Of a stretch of DNA of 64,000 nt, positions 1 through 11,202 are shown in pieces (the stretch's first letter is position 1; each line of letters begins with the position of its first letter). The position numbers and the translations under genes are program-made. Location: positions 8,925,367 to 8,989,366 of the forward strand of contig NC_081339.1 in NCBI RefSeq assembly GCF_022539665.2. Direction: 5' to 3'. Origin of the DNA: Daphnia carinata (lineage: Eukaryota; Arthropoda; Branchiopoda; Diplostraca; Daphniidae). The notes beneath the pieces are model-generated. The model saw only the letters and a list, made by a program, of their open reading frames with translations. It searched no databases and had not been told where the DNA came from.

Positions 1-1369
1 GAGATGGATTGCTTAACTGAGTGCATGATTCCATTTGTTAGACACTCACATGAGTTTCACGTAAGCCTAAGCAGTACACAAAGTTTTAGTTCATGCTTAT
101 AAATTACGATTGCCTATTTAGATCCGACTAGAACCAGACAGGTAATTGATTGGCACAAGTGGCCACTATAACCGTTTGGGTGAAGATTATACCAGAACAC
201 TGCACTGCCTTTCCGAAGCCAAAGAGATTAATTGAATTTTGGAAAAACTGTTGCCCCCCCTTGCCTCAACATAACCCATTTACGGTAATTAAAAACATTA
301 ACTAGTAATCCAATCGAAATCTTGATGGTGTGTTAAATTTCGGTTATTCGATTAATCAATTATCCCTTGGTTTTTTTTTTTTTACGTATCCGCCTTTTTA
401 CGATACGTGACCATCTCTTCATTATTTTCCAAACATCATATTTGGTATCAAGGCGATTAGTAGTCGGTTCATTTTCATATGTTAAATTTTTCTACACTAC
501 CTTGCATGATGCTTTACCAAATCTGTTTGGATGAGCATTTACTACTTAACATAAGTTTAGGCGACTAAAAGTATTTTTCCAAGATTCTTTGGAACCACAA
601 CGACAAGCTGCGTAAAGTGTCTCATCTATATAGGTAAAGGGGGGGGGAAATGCTACGTCTTTGTCCGTTTAGTTGTTTAAATCGGATTTCTTCATTTTAA
701 TTCAGTCCAACCTCCTATTAATATGAATCTTGCAAACCTTACTTCCCCGCCGGTTGCAACAGTTTTACCTTCAGCATGTTTTACTTAAGAAGAATCTGAG
801 GTATTTTTCCATAAATAGTAATCTTTTATTTCTTTCTTTATTCCTCTAGATTTTCCCGTGTAGCTAATTCCGCTGCTCTACTTGCAGTCTAGGAACATCA
901 GCCGTCCATCCAAGAATCAGGTATGCTACCCTTTTTATATTTACCCTAAACCAAGCCTGTTTGTTGCTTAAAATTTATTTAACCGTAGCCCACGAGAGAA
1001 GTGATTTGAGCGTAGAGTTCTTCTACTTTACACTATTTCGAATTTTACCTTTTCAAATGTTCTAACGAATTTTATAATAAGCCGTAGCTTCTCACAGAAT
1101 AACACAAATTAGTAGAAATCAAAAGGAACCATTTGTTTTTCAAGTATTTTATTGACGGTAATTACGAGAGACTGAAATTGAAACTACAAGTGATTGGTAT
1201 TAAAGCATAAAGAATGATGACCCTGTTTCACTTAGACAACGGCAAGCTTGAAAACTTGATGTGTTTGCACAATTTTACGCAAAAAAATTGCAGCTTTTGG
1301 ATTTCATATTCATTTGCGATTCATTTGTTCAAGGCCGCCCGACCACTTGACAACACTCAGGTCACTATC
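1..1369. other. Intergenic, no gene recognised
   Basis: No convincing reading frame, RNA gene or repeat was found. The stretch is AT-rich with a T tract near 370 and a nine-base G run near 640. An AG/GTATGC splice-like site near 920 could belong to an untranslated exon, but nothing supports it. Confidence 0.5.
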
Positions 1370-1377
1370 CCCGAAGT

Positions 1378-1804
1378 CAGACTTGCCGCGATCGCGATCA
1401 AAAATTGATCGCCGATCCGATCTTTGAGAAAGATCGGAGATCCCAAAAAATTGATCGCGATCCGATCATTTTTAGCGATCAAACTTTTCGCCATCTAGCT
1501 GTAGATTTTGCAGTCGCATGGTTCTCTTTCACCATTATTTTTGCGAACGCCAATTGAGGGAAACTGTTTAGTGATCACCCTCAATGGCCGTCACTGACTG
1601 TCGCTGTGACAGCCAATGCAACATTCGTTAAACAGTGTGAATTTTAAGCGCTAGATGTCGCACAAAAATGATCGGTAGAAATGATCGGCAAAAATTGATC
1701 GCCGATCCGATCTTTTGCAGTTTGATCGGATCGCCCGATCCGATCAAACTCAAAAGATCGGATCGGAGATCGAGATCGGAAAATTGATCGGCGCGTCAAG
1801 TCTG
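1378..1804. mobile_element. hAT-type MITE, copy 1
   Basis: This 427-base non-coding element starts CAGACTTGCCGCG and ends as the inverse of CAGACTTGACGCG. It is flanked by a perfect 8-base target-site duplication, CCCGAAGT, at 1370-1377 and 1805-1812. An 8-base duplication with CAG...CTG termini is the known signature of hAT transposons. The interior is filled with GATC/GATCG-rich inverted segments and has subterminal inverted CCATCTAG/CTAGATG motifs. It has no transposase and must have been mobilised in trans. A second copy lies at 20137-20600. Confidence 0.88.
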
Positions 1805-1817
1805 CCCGAAGTAATAC

Positions 1818-1860
1818 AAATATATTCAATTTGCAGCGACTGCAACTTTGAATATATTTA
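1818..1860. repeat. Near-perfect hairpin beside the MITE
   Basis: The left arm 1818-1836 and right arm 1840-1860 pair around a three-base loop with about one mismatch and one bulge; both contain the same AAATATATTCAA core in inverted orientation. It starts six bases after the MITE target-site duplication. Function unknown; it may be a remnant of another inverted-repeat element. Confidence 0.6.
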
Positions 1861-2087
1861 AAGGCCGCCCTACAGGCGTCGAGAAAAGTCGCACTGTCAT
1901 GTTCCAAAAAAAACAAACAAGCTGCATAGTTAAGAGGCACGCCGTGTCATCGAAGTAAAAATTCTGTGTTTGGCGATGCATTGCGATAAGTTTTTTTCCG
2001 ATTACTAGCATGGCGGGTGAATCTCAAACGCCATCTATATTTGATCACTGTTGTATTCATGCGATAGCTTATGTGTAACTTAAATTT

Positions 2088-2530
2088 TCATTTCTTGACT
2101 TGTATAAAAGTAGCTTTGCCGATTGACAGGCAATTTGTTCCTGGCAACACAAATTTGTTTAGCTTAGACATACATTGAATCGGCTCGTTCCAGGTTGTAC
2201 AGCTCATTTTATTAATGATTTTTTTACCGAAGTTCGTTTCTATTTTTACCTTGATTTGTTTGATGTCCATCGTTTTTCCATCTAACAGTACCATCCGCGT
2301 ACCTTTGCTCGCTTGCTCAACTTCTCTTGTTTGGCTTGTATTTCCGCTAGCTTAAGCTCAGGCGTAAGACGGAGGCAAGCAGAAAATAAAGGTTCGAGGT
2401 TAGGACGACGAACCTTTGCTCTCTTGCGTCGCTTCCGTTTTCTACTTGAATTTTCGGCGAGCTTCTTTTCAGGCACAAATTTGAGACTCCGTCGACTCGT
2501 AGAATCCGCGTCGCTGGTAACAAGTAGCAT
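2088..2530 (-). CDS. Two small hypothetical frames, possibly one gene
   Basis: An ATG at 2530 opens an 82-codon frame rich in Lys and Arg, with a nuclear-localisation-like stretch KRKRRKRAKVRR in the middle. A second frame of 68 codons begins at an ATG at 2294 and overlaps the end of the first. I recognise neither. They could be exons of one small basic nuclear protein or chance frames. No promoter, domain or splice pair decides this, so it is reported only because no other gene occupies the stretch. Confidence 0.2.
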
Positions 2531-2842
2531 GTAAATTAGAAAGGTTTTTCAATACAAGTAAGGCAATAAAAGCACAATTTATCCGTAAACCATCACAGAG
2601 ATACGAGAATGCTCAAATTTCAATGAGTTTTAGATTGACGCACACACACTGGTAATGGAACAAATTTATGGTATGTGCCACCACATAGTGTCTTCTTTAT
2701 CGAAAGCTGTGCTTGACTATTGAGTTCCTGTTTTCGATCCAAAGAAACGCGATCAAGCTGATGTCGTGCCGAAAATAGAATTGTAACTGCATGCCGATGA
2801 AATTTTGAAAGTGACGCGAAACGATGTGTTAGGCTGTATTCG
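2531..2842. other. Short intergenic stretch, nothing recognised
   Basis: Lies between the small basic frame and the 3' end of the coiled-coil gene. No feature is visible apart from a short CACACACA run near 2641. Confidence 0.5.
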
Positions 2843-4402
2843 TTAGTGGCTTCGCCAGCGGAAGATTGATCTGCAAATGGCTTTGGCTTTTCTAATCTTC
2901 TCCTTCCTTCTGGCTTTCCTGATTAGTACATCCTCGGCTTTTTCCTTTTTCTTTACTTCCTCAGTAAAGCGCTTGTATTGCTCTTCTATCTTGGGGCGAA
3001 CGGCGGCCAGAGCCTCTGTTGCTGCATCCAGCTCGGAAAGTGCTGAACCCGCCCAGAATCCCAACTGTATTCTGGCTTCTATCAGTTTATATCTGTTCGT
3101 CTGTTGAGCGAAACGCTTTTCAGCTTCGAGCTGCTCACTGTATGATGAAAACATTTTCTGATACTTCGCTGGGTTCTCCTCTTTCAAACGTTGCAATGCC
3201 TCGAGTTCAGCAATTAGTTTTTTGAGCTCGTCGTTCTCGCTCTCAAGTTCTTGTATTTTGTCATCTATCTCTTTACCACGACGATGGGGCAACCCGGTTT
3301 GACTGTCAATGCCATCAACACGGCCGCCAACCATCAGAGAGTGCAACTTAGGTGTTTCAAATTTTCGTTTCCTCATCTTGGCAAGGCTGTTTAGCTCTTC
3401 GTCTTTTCTTTCCCTTGGAAGCATTTTGATAGAATCCGAAGTGGCCGTCGCATTCGATAGGAGTGGTTTTACTGTTTCCAGTGCCCGTTCAGCTTGTGTT
3501 ATGGCATCTTGTAATATGTCGATTACATCGTTACACATGGATATTTCATCTCTGTATGATTCTGTGGCTATTGCCATAACGCGAAGAGAATCCATTTTCC
3601 GTTCGTGGTTCCAAGAATCGAAATCGATCTGATCCTTCAATGGTTCCAATTCTGACAGCTGGCTTTTATGATCTGCATTTTCTCGTTTTAGTTCTTATAT
3701 CCCGCGAGGTTCGCTAGTAACTGGTGAAGAGGATGAATTGATCTCTGGGCTACGTTCATTAAAAGGTAAGCTCTTCCACCACATACTCTTTGTGCTGTCA
3801 TCATTATGCAGAAATTTGAACACTTGCTCTCTTGGAACTTCTAGGATCCCCTCTGGTTTTCTTATCGGCGGCGTTGTTAATGTGGGACAAAAGTATCTGC
3901 CACAAGTATGTTCATGGTGTAATCCATCAGTATCCGATAGGCATTCGCTGTACACCTCAGGCGTCTCGTCCACGGTTTCTACCATCGTTATCTGCTGCGT
4001 TTCAGTGGCATCGGTTGTACCCGCAGATACGTGTTCTCTATCGTAGGCATTTTCCATTGATGAAGACGCTCCTGGAATTTCAGTCAAGACAGCAGATAGA
4101 GTTCCCACCACTTCTCTCTGGGTTACGGCTTCGTTGGTTAGCAGATTGCTGTTCCACACTTCAGCCACGTCAGATGTCGGTGACGCAGTTTCTGGTAGTC
4201 TGCGTGAGTTTTCTGGTTTATTTGCTGGTTTTGCTTTTCTTGCTGTTTCTGGTGTAAAAGGAAGTTTGCGCCATTCATCGTAGATTACCTCTCCAATCAC
4301 CATTAAGCCAATTCCCGTAGGAGTCAGCCAAATGAGCGAATATAATATATAGAGCGACACTGTTAAAATAGAGGAAATGATTTCGTAAAACAGCACGTCC
4401 AT
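2843..4402 (-). CDS. Membrane plus coiled-coil protein, one in-frame stop
   Basis: Reading on the minus strand from the ATG at 4402, the frame stays open for 235 codons, meets a TAA at 3695-3697, and then continues in the same frame for another 283 codons to a TAA at 2843-2845. The first part has a hydrophobic N-terminus (residues about 1-35, probably one or two membrane segments) followed by a Ser/Thr/Glu-rich region. The second part is charged and predicted to be largely coiled coil (Glu/Lys/Leu-rich, with ELESENDELKKL-like heptads) and ends in a basic tail. I do not recognise the family. The TAA may be a nonsense mutation in a decaying gene, a readthrough stop, or a sign of two adjacent genes. 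A 63-base intron removing it is possible on paper but has poor splice sites. Open frame extends upstream to 4501 without another ATG, so an upstream exon is possible; a TTGCAG acceptor-like site lies near 4478. Confidence 0.5.
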
Positions 4403-4502
4403 TTTGGCGTATTTATGGGGAATTCGCTGATATTGGATTTCGGCGAGCTGGAGGACGTCTATACACAATTTTCGCCTGCAATAGCGAAAGTACAAGAGCA
4501 CC

Positions 4503-5670
4503 CAGCTGGCTTATTTCCCGGGAAATAAAATTTGTAGATTACTGTGATATTGGACAATGTGGTTATTTTGGATTGGGAGTAATTTATTCACGTAGTTCAA
4601 TAGACGTTTACAAACAGTTATGTAACATTTTCATTTTTGCCGATTGTTGTATCCACAGGAATTGAAATGCCGCATTGGATTTAAAGGTGTTTGGTTGCCA
4701 TGGTAACCAGTTCCGTCCATATCCGATTTAATATGAGGATGTTCATTAGTACAACAATTAGTACACATCTAATGGCATCGACCCTCACTTTCTCTATTTC
4801 CCGAAGACGGATACTTCAAAAAACGTTTCGACAAGCTTATTTTGTGACAAAAACCTTTTGCCTGCATGCCATTATGTGGAAATCTCCAGAGCAAACAAGT
4901 ATCACAGCGGCGCTGTATACAAACATGGTAGCAGAAAATATCTTCCCTACTTACATGATTCGAAGCTTTTGAATCCTTCACTAACACCGATCTGGAAGGC
5001 ACATATATCTATAGTTAATATAGAATATATATATAAAATATACATCTCGCTTCAAGCTCAATACATGTAAAACCATGTGACATTAACCTCGTGTTAACGA
5101 ATTTAGAAACGATATTTCTTTAGATAACGATTCACTATTTTTAAACATTGCATCGTCACTGGCTGTGGCTTGACAGTCGACACAAAGTGAGGATGGAAAA
5201 ACCCATGTTTTGAAAAATAACACTGGACGATAAATGACATAATGACCCGAAATGGGGTGAAACTGACAACATTGTCACGAGCCGCAATAATTCCCGCTTG
5301 CTCCGCTCAATTGCCAATACGCCGTCTTTTGTTTGGACTTTTTTTCGCTTTCTTAAGGAAATCCATGGTCCATACTTAAATTCAAAGCAATGTATTGCTA
5401 TACTTCTAGTTCTCAATTAGATCCCCAGTGGGAAGGGCAATCGTGTCTAGTTGAGCCACGTGAAATGGACTCCTCGATAAATACATAATATTTAAACAAA
5501 CGTTTCTAATTTAATGGACTTCAAGAAAAGTTAGAATTGATCAGTCTACGCAGTATCTCGTATGCGCTGAAACCTGAGAGCAGCTGCGCGATACGCTATC
5601 TTTCGTGTCAGCTAGAAAGAGAAACATCACATACAGAGTGGAGCGCTCTATGTTCCTCTGTTGGCTGGGC
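4503..5670. other. Intergenic region upstream of the CUB gene
   Basis: No coding frame with domain or splice support. A TA-rich tract lies at about 5010-5045. The last few hundred bases should contain the upstream control region of the gene starting near 5706. Confidence 0.5.
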
Positions 5671-5674
5671 GGAG

Positions 5675-5709
5675 TATAAGACCTGCGGAAAATTCAATTT
5701 TCCTCAGTT
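5675..5709 (+). promoter_or_regulatory. Core promoter: TATA box and initiator
   Basis: TATAAG at 5675-5680 is followed by the arthropod initiator TCAGTT at 5704-5709, whose A (5706) lies 31 bases downstream of the first T of the TATA box. This is the standard spacing and predicts a start site at 5706, giving a 5' leader of about 53 bases before the ATG at 5759. Confidence 0.75.
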
Positions 5710-5758
5710 ATTTCTTAAGTTGTTCAACTTGCACGGCAACAAACGGAACATTGTTGCA

Positions 5759-8700
5759 ATGAAGTTGAGACTGATTTGCTTCACTTTCTTTTTCGTTTGC
5801 AGGAGATTCACAGTGATTGGGCAAACAGTGGATTCTAAGGAAAATGATGGAGCCTCAACAGAAACTCTGGTTGCCCCTGGCACACCAGAAGGCCAACTAT
5901 CTTTAGTGCATCGCTTGGAAATAATGGAAGATGCATTCCGGGCTATAGTTTCCGCACTTTCAAATCAATCCAACGAATTATTCGCTCCAATTAAAGAAAT
6001 CTTGGTACAACATCCGTCTGTCAGGTCGTTCCTTTCATCAACACCATTTTTAACAAATGCCACTACCGTCCCTGTAAGGGGCATCGATAAAAATGAGACC
6101 GTCGAGAGTAGCACACGAGAAACAAAAGGTAATTTAATTGAACACATAAATTGTGCTTTTAAAATTTATAAATAATAAATAATTTACGTTCTATTTTCCC
6201 GTTTATGTTTTTATGGAATTTCAGACATCTTCCAACAAGGAGAACACATAGTGGATAACCTTAAAGGAGTGGTGAAGTGTTCGTTGGCTCATTTGGTTGA
6301 TATTAATACCGTCGATGGTAAAAATTACACAGTTCTGTGCTTTAGAAAATTCGAGACTAAAATCGATTATTTTTGTATAGATTTAAACTCCAGTCTCAAC
6401 GGATCGGCATTAACTGCTTTTTTCGCTAGCAATGAATCGCTTGAAATCAATTGGCCAATGCCCTCAGATGAGTGTCTGAAATTCAGTACCGGCATTTGGA
6501 TCAGGGTATACCAGTCTGGTGATGAATACAAATGGCCGGCAGAAACTCTTCTAGCTGTACCCCAAAAGTGCATAAAAAAGAGTTCGAACATTTCGTATTC
6601 GATTGTTCTTTCTCCGCCATCACCGTCTGCGGCTGAAAAGGAAGATCCTTGTAATTTTTATTTGACCAAAAATCTGATTCAATGCAGATCTTACGTCATA
6701 GAAGTTATCCCCAATTACCAATCGCTTAGAGGAAAAACTTTACGGATAGAAACCGTAATTCCTCCAAAGGTAGTTACGCTTTTAATAACTTATCGTATCA
6801 CAGTTATTTTTTTACAATAATGACTATGGACAGATAAGTGCAGATGGGAGCATGAAATCGTTACTAACTGCCGTGGCAAATGGAGATGTATTGAAATTGA
6901 ATTGGGAGGATAATTCTGGTTGCAAGCCTCAGATGACTTCATTAAATCTGAAAATATTTCAAGTAATTTGATAATGACCACCGAATATATAACTGAAGAT
7001 GATTGAATTAAAAAAAAATAGGATGGATTTGTTGATATTCAAAGACAAAATGTCAGCAATATCAGGATTCCGCGGAGTTGTTTGAGACAACATGTGAATA
7101 ATGATAACCTATTCACAATGGTTTTACCAGCTAATCCGCAGACATGCCCGATTGATTGGAAGCCATTAGACAAGTGTCGCAAATACAGACTTGAAATCAG
7201 TCCCAAGTATACGGACACTTGGAATGGGCCTTCTACTTCATTGGATATACTTGCAAAAGGACAGGAAGGTTGAAGAGGAATTTTCCTGGAATATTTCGTT
7301 TCAAATTTGACTTTTATCACACTACGTGTGAACATTCAATATGCCTATTTTTAAATTTAGCTGTATAAGCAGTAACATTTAAATTTATTTGTGAACAATA
7401 GCTGCAAACAGTTCGTTTGCTTCGAATGACATCATTTGGAGATGTCCAAGAAAGCATTTCTTTTGTGACCACCGTTGTTGGTCGTCAGACACACCCTATA
7501 TATGTGACGGACGAAATCACTGTACAAATGGTCGAGATGAACATTACTGCGATCCTGTAAGTTATTTTATCCTCCAGTATTCCGACACAGGAAGAGATTA
7601 CCAATATCCGCTTTCTTTTTTTTATTGCTGGGTTTTCATGACTGACTCTTGTTCTATAGGTATGCAAAGATGGGTTTAAATGCGGCCGGCAGTGCATACC
7701 GAACGAACTAGTTTGCAATGGAAAATTTGATTGTTTCGATGGTTCCGATGAAGACTATACATGCAGCAAGTTTCAATTATTACCCTGATAAACTATTCAT
7801 TTTATTATCTTTTCTTCCTGAAGGTTACGGCAACATGTGTCAGCAATTCACAAATTCATCCGGAAATTTTTCGTCGCTGATAATCCCCAAGCCTGCCAAT
7901 GAAATTCACTCGGATAGAATGTCCGATGTTGTCCGTAAAACTACCGTTTTGATATCGGTAGAACCCACTCATCAGATTTGGCTAACGTTCGAAAAATACC
8001 TTACTTTCGAAAACATGCATTTTGTTAAAGTAACATCACATTAATATCAGTCAGCTTTGGAATCGTCGCCATGATCTTGCAACTGTTCTATATAATAACA
8101 TTTCAATGCAGATCTATGACGGGCCTTACTCCACTAGTCCTCTTCTGTTCTCCCGGGGCGGCTCACAAAATCAATTCTCCGTACGATCGTCTTCCAACGA
8201 GCTTTATGTAGAATTTCCATCTTATCATGATGTGCAATATGGAATCACTGCCCTTTACGCAAGTGTAAGTAGGCTATAATGGGTCGTGAAAAAGTTGTGA
8301 ATTAAAAATGAATTCAATAAATCCCGGCATACAATTTGGGGAACTACTTTCAGATAAACGCAACAAGCGAACCGTTTGTACCAGGTAGATATCAGATGTA
8401 CAATTGCCTGACATGATAAAGTATTTTACGTATTTGTTTTTGTTAAATCTGGATCAGGATGCGGCGGTTATATTAGAGGTGAAGGAGTGATTTCGACGCC
8501 AACCTATTCTGCTAATCCCGAAATCACCGACTGCTTTTGGTTTTTGGAAACGAAGAACAGCGAAGATACTCTTGCACTAAGCAACTCGGATTTCGTCTTG
8601 TATCAGCGGAGGAAATCAATTTCTACTACTGCGAGGAGCTCTGTATTTGGCCACTTACCTGTAACAGTGCCTCCGCCAGCTGAGTCACCCCCACTTATAG

Positions 8701-9424
8701 CAAGCTTTTTTTTCCCTCTTTCTTCGCACATTTCTTTTTGTCTGCTAGCATTTAACGTTCATGGCAATTACCGTTTGAAATCAACAGATTTATGACGGGT
8801 GGAGTACTGAAGGTCTCGTGCTGTACAATGGGGAAGCTGAAGATCAACAGAGGGCAGTCACCTATTCGATCAGCAACAGAATGATGGTTCATTTACCATC
8901 CCCTGAAATACGAGAAGAACCTCCATTCTCCTGGACGGTCTCCAGAGTAAGACTATTGTTCATTCTGTAGTAGATGTAATGAAAATTAAACTCAAAATGT
9001 CTTGACTCGCACAGATTTCTACACCACAATGCAACCATACCTTTGATGGATCTAGCGGAATAATCAAAAGCCCCAATTACCCTGTGGTTTATTCGCATTT
9101 AAGTGACTGCCGTTGGACCATCGAATTGAAACCTGGTTTAAAAATCCGGCTGCTTTTTGCTTTCTTTGAAACTCAGGATCAAGCAGATTTTCTCTATGTC
9201 AGTTAGGTTTAGACAATCGTTTAGAACATTAACAATTCTAGAATTTTTTTGACATTTAGGTTTACGATGGACCGACTATTTACTCGAAGCTCCTGTTAGA
9301 AAAATCGGGATCTGTTAGGACACCTTTTGAAATTACCTCGACAAGCAATCAAATGATGATTAGGTTTATAACCGATGCCAGCATTGCTCTTCCTGGTTTT
9401 CTTGTTGTTTATTCAACAGTTTAA
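5759..9424 (+). CDS. Secreted protein with two LDLa and three CUB domains
   Basis: Thirteen exons were joined by eye: 5759-6128, 6225-6769, 6834-6962, 7022-7268, 7402-7556, 7660-7765, 7824-8029, 8112-8264, 8354-8384, 8458-8642, 8788-8946, 9015-9197, 9260-9424. Phases agree at each junction and give 877 residues. The N-terminus is a signal peptide (hydrophobic residues about 3-20). A Cys-containing, fibronectin-III-like region follows to about residue 430. Two LDL-receptor class A modules (about 443-480 and 483-518) each carry six cysteines and the acidic calcium-binding loop (DGRNHC, CNGKFDC...GSDED). Three CUB-like domains (about 520-638, 648-765, 768-877) show the IYDG/VYDG signature. The intron after 7765 uses a GC donor (GCAAGT). 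The end of the 8458 exon is uncertain: donors at 8643 and 8661 both keep phase, and this CUB lacks the expected second cysteine in frame. No catalytic domain is present. The likely role is extracellular binding, secreted or in haemolymph. Confidence 0.82.
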
Positions 9425-9872
9425 GTTTTCCTTGCTTCATCAGCAATTCAACAACTTGTAATTTGGCCTCAATATAAAAAGGTTCCCTAGTGTCACGTAT
9501 AACTGTGTCCTTGCGTCCGCTATGTTGAAAAAAACCTAGACTTAAAAGAACGTGAAACTTCAACCTTATAATAAGCTGAGTTATACCAACATTGACCTAT
9601 GATGTCAGCCATCACACCACTAGACGAAGATGCAAAGCGAGAGAAAAAAAACTGATTAAACTGAATGTAGATCAAATGAGGCAGGAGGAAGATAAGGTGA
9701 GTCTCCTTCGAAATAAAATTCGCAGCCTCCAAAGCTTCATAGATAGGAGCTTCAGAGATATATTTCAGACAGCGAAAAAAAAAAAACCCTGGTGAATGCT
9801 AAGCGGGAAAAGGGCCAAAGGTGATCTTCTTGAAGCTAAGGGGATATAAAACAACGATCGCAATACGGAAAG
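9425..9872. other. Intergenic, weak Lys-rich frame
   Basis: A 67-codon plus-strand frame (9592-9795) with a Lys/Glu-rich, possibly helical sequence ends in a lysine run encoded by poly-A. It has no recognisable domain and sits next to repeat debris, so it is not called as a gene. Confidence 0.4.
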
Positions 9873-10754
9873 TCGCAAAAGTGCGTAAAGAACTAGACGA
9901 GAAACAGATGAGATTGGGATGAAGCACAATAACGATACCACAGATGGTACCAACGCAGACATCACTGTAACTACAAAAGCGAAGATGATGCGAATGAGCA
10001 AAAAACAAGCAAAACGGCGGTAACGTATTTGAGCAAACAAGATAGCCAACAGTTTCATTAAACAAGGCCAGGCAACAGACGGTACAAGCGGTAATTCCAG
10101 TCTCAGAAAAATTTAAAAAAAATATTCACCTAGACGATTTACACATCGAGTATACGCCTCAAATCAAGCAATGGTAGAAGATAAACACTTACCTTGTGAG
10201 AAGAAACAGATCGTCAACAAAAAGACATGGAGATCTCATCCTCTTCTCAATGGGCCTGCGTAAATAAAATTTCGATTACCGATTGACGAGTAAAATCACC
10301 ATAAAAACTAACTGAGGTTTCTCTAAGGAGAATGTCCTTTCACGAGGAGATTCCGTGTAGGTCTGAATGCACATACATCTGCAGAACACCTTCCCTGCAA
10401 AACTCAACTGAGGCTAATATATTCGCTTTCATTGATTTAACAGTGTAACTTGAACGGCAACGCATTAATAATAGACGAATGTTTGTAAGGTTATTGCATT
10501 CAGCATCACGGAAGTCGATTAATGAAGTGTTTGATTATGTCGCCTTTGGTGTCGTGGGAAAACTAGCTTCAAATGAACAACCGGAGAGAAAAATGGGATA
10601 CCATAAACGAGCCTCACTCCACATTAAATCGTACGCGATGCGATCTATATGAAACCACTGCGGCTTCATTTTCGAAAACAAGCAAATTTTGCCAATTAAT
10701 TACCGCAACTTCGTGGAGAAGCTAATACACTTTAAAATACCTTCGGTTTCAGTT
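9873..10754 (+). repeat. Dispersed repeat, copy 1 of 2
   Basis: About 880 bases match 24877-25735 in the same orientation over nearly the whole length, with scattered substitutions and small indels. Both copies start at TCGCAAAAGTG and end at CCTTCGGTTTCAGTT; flanks outside differ. No terminal inverted repeat or target-site duplication was visible. It is probably a fragment of a retroelement or non-autonomous repeat. The hydrophobic minus-strand frames shared by both copies probably follow from the DNA similarity and are not evidence of a gene. Confidence 0.8.
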
Positions 10755-11202
10755 ACTTCTAATATAAAATATAAATTAAATTATTAAATATAATAAAAAT
10801 AAAATAAAATTCTTATATAAACAGAACCATAACATCCCAGAAAATGAATAGTTAATTTAAATACTACAGATGCGTCAATAACGAAATTTTCGATTTATCG
10901 GTAGCGTTAAGTAACGAAATCTTTCAGCATATTATTGAATCCGCAATTTCACCAAAAGAAAACAGATTTGGCTGTGAAATGGCGGAATTTTCTAGAGATT
11001 CATAAAAACATATGATTGAAGGAAAAAAGGTAATGATTCGAAAGGTAAAAGTTATTATTTTGCCTTTTATTATTTTACTTTTTAAAAGGTAAGATAATAA
11101 CTCAAAAACCTTTTGAGATTCAGATCTATTACACGGGGTTAAGGCCAACGACACCTCTTAAGTGCAGCGGCACGATCTTCAACGAGATTACAGGAGGCAA
11201 CG
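10755..11202. other. AT-rich spacer between repeat remnants
   Basis: Very AT-rich (TATAAA/AATAAA-like runs around 10760-10830). No gene seen. Confidence 0.5.

Noticed and set aside
3640-3710. A 63-base intron that would remove the in-frame TAA
   Set aside because: The donor (GTTACT) and the purine-rich acceptor region are poor compared with all other introns in the window.
9765-10058. Hydrophobic minus-strand frame conserved at 24769-25191
   Set aside because: Both lie in the two-copy dispersed repeat; conservation follows from DNA similarity, and stops and indels differ between copies.
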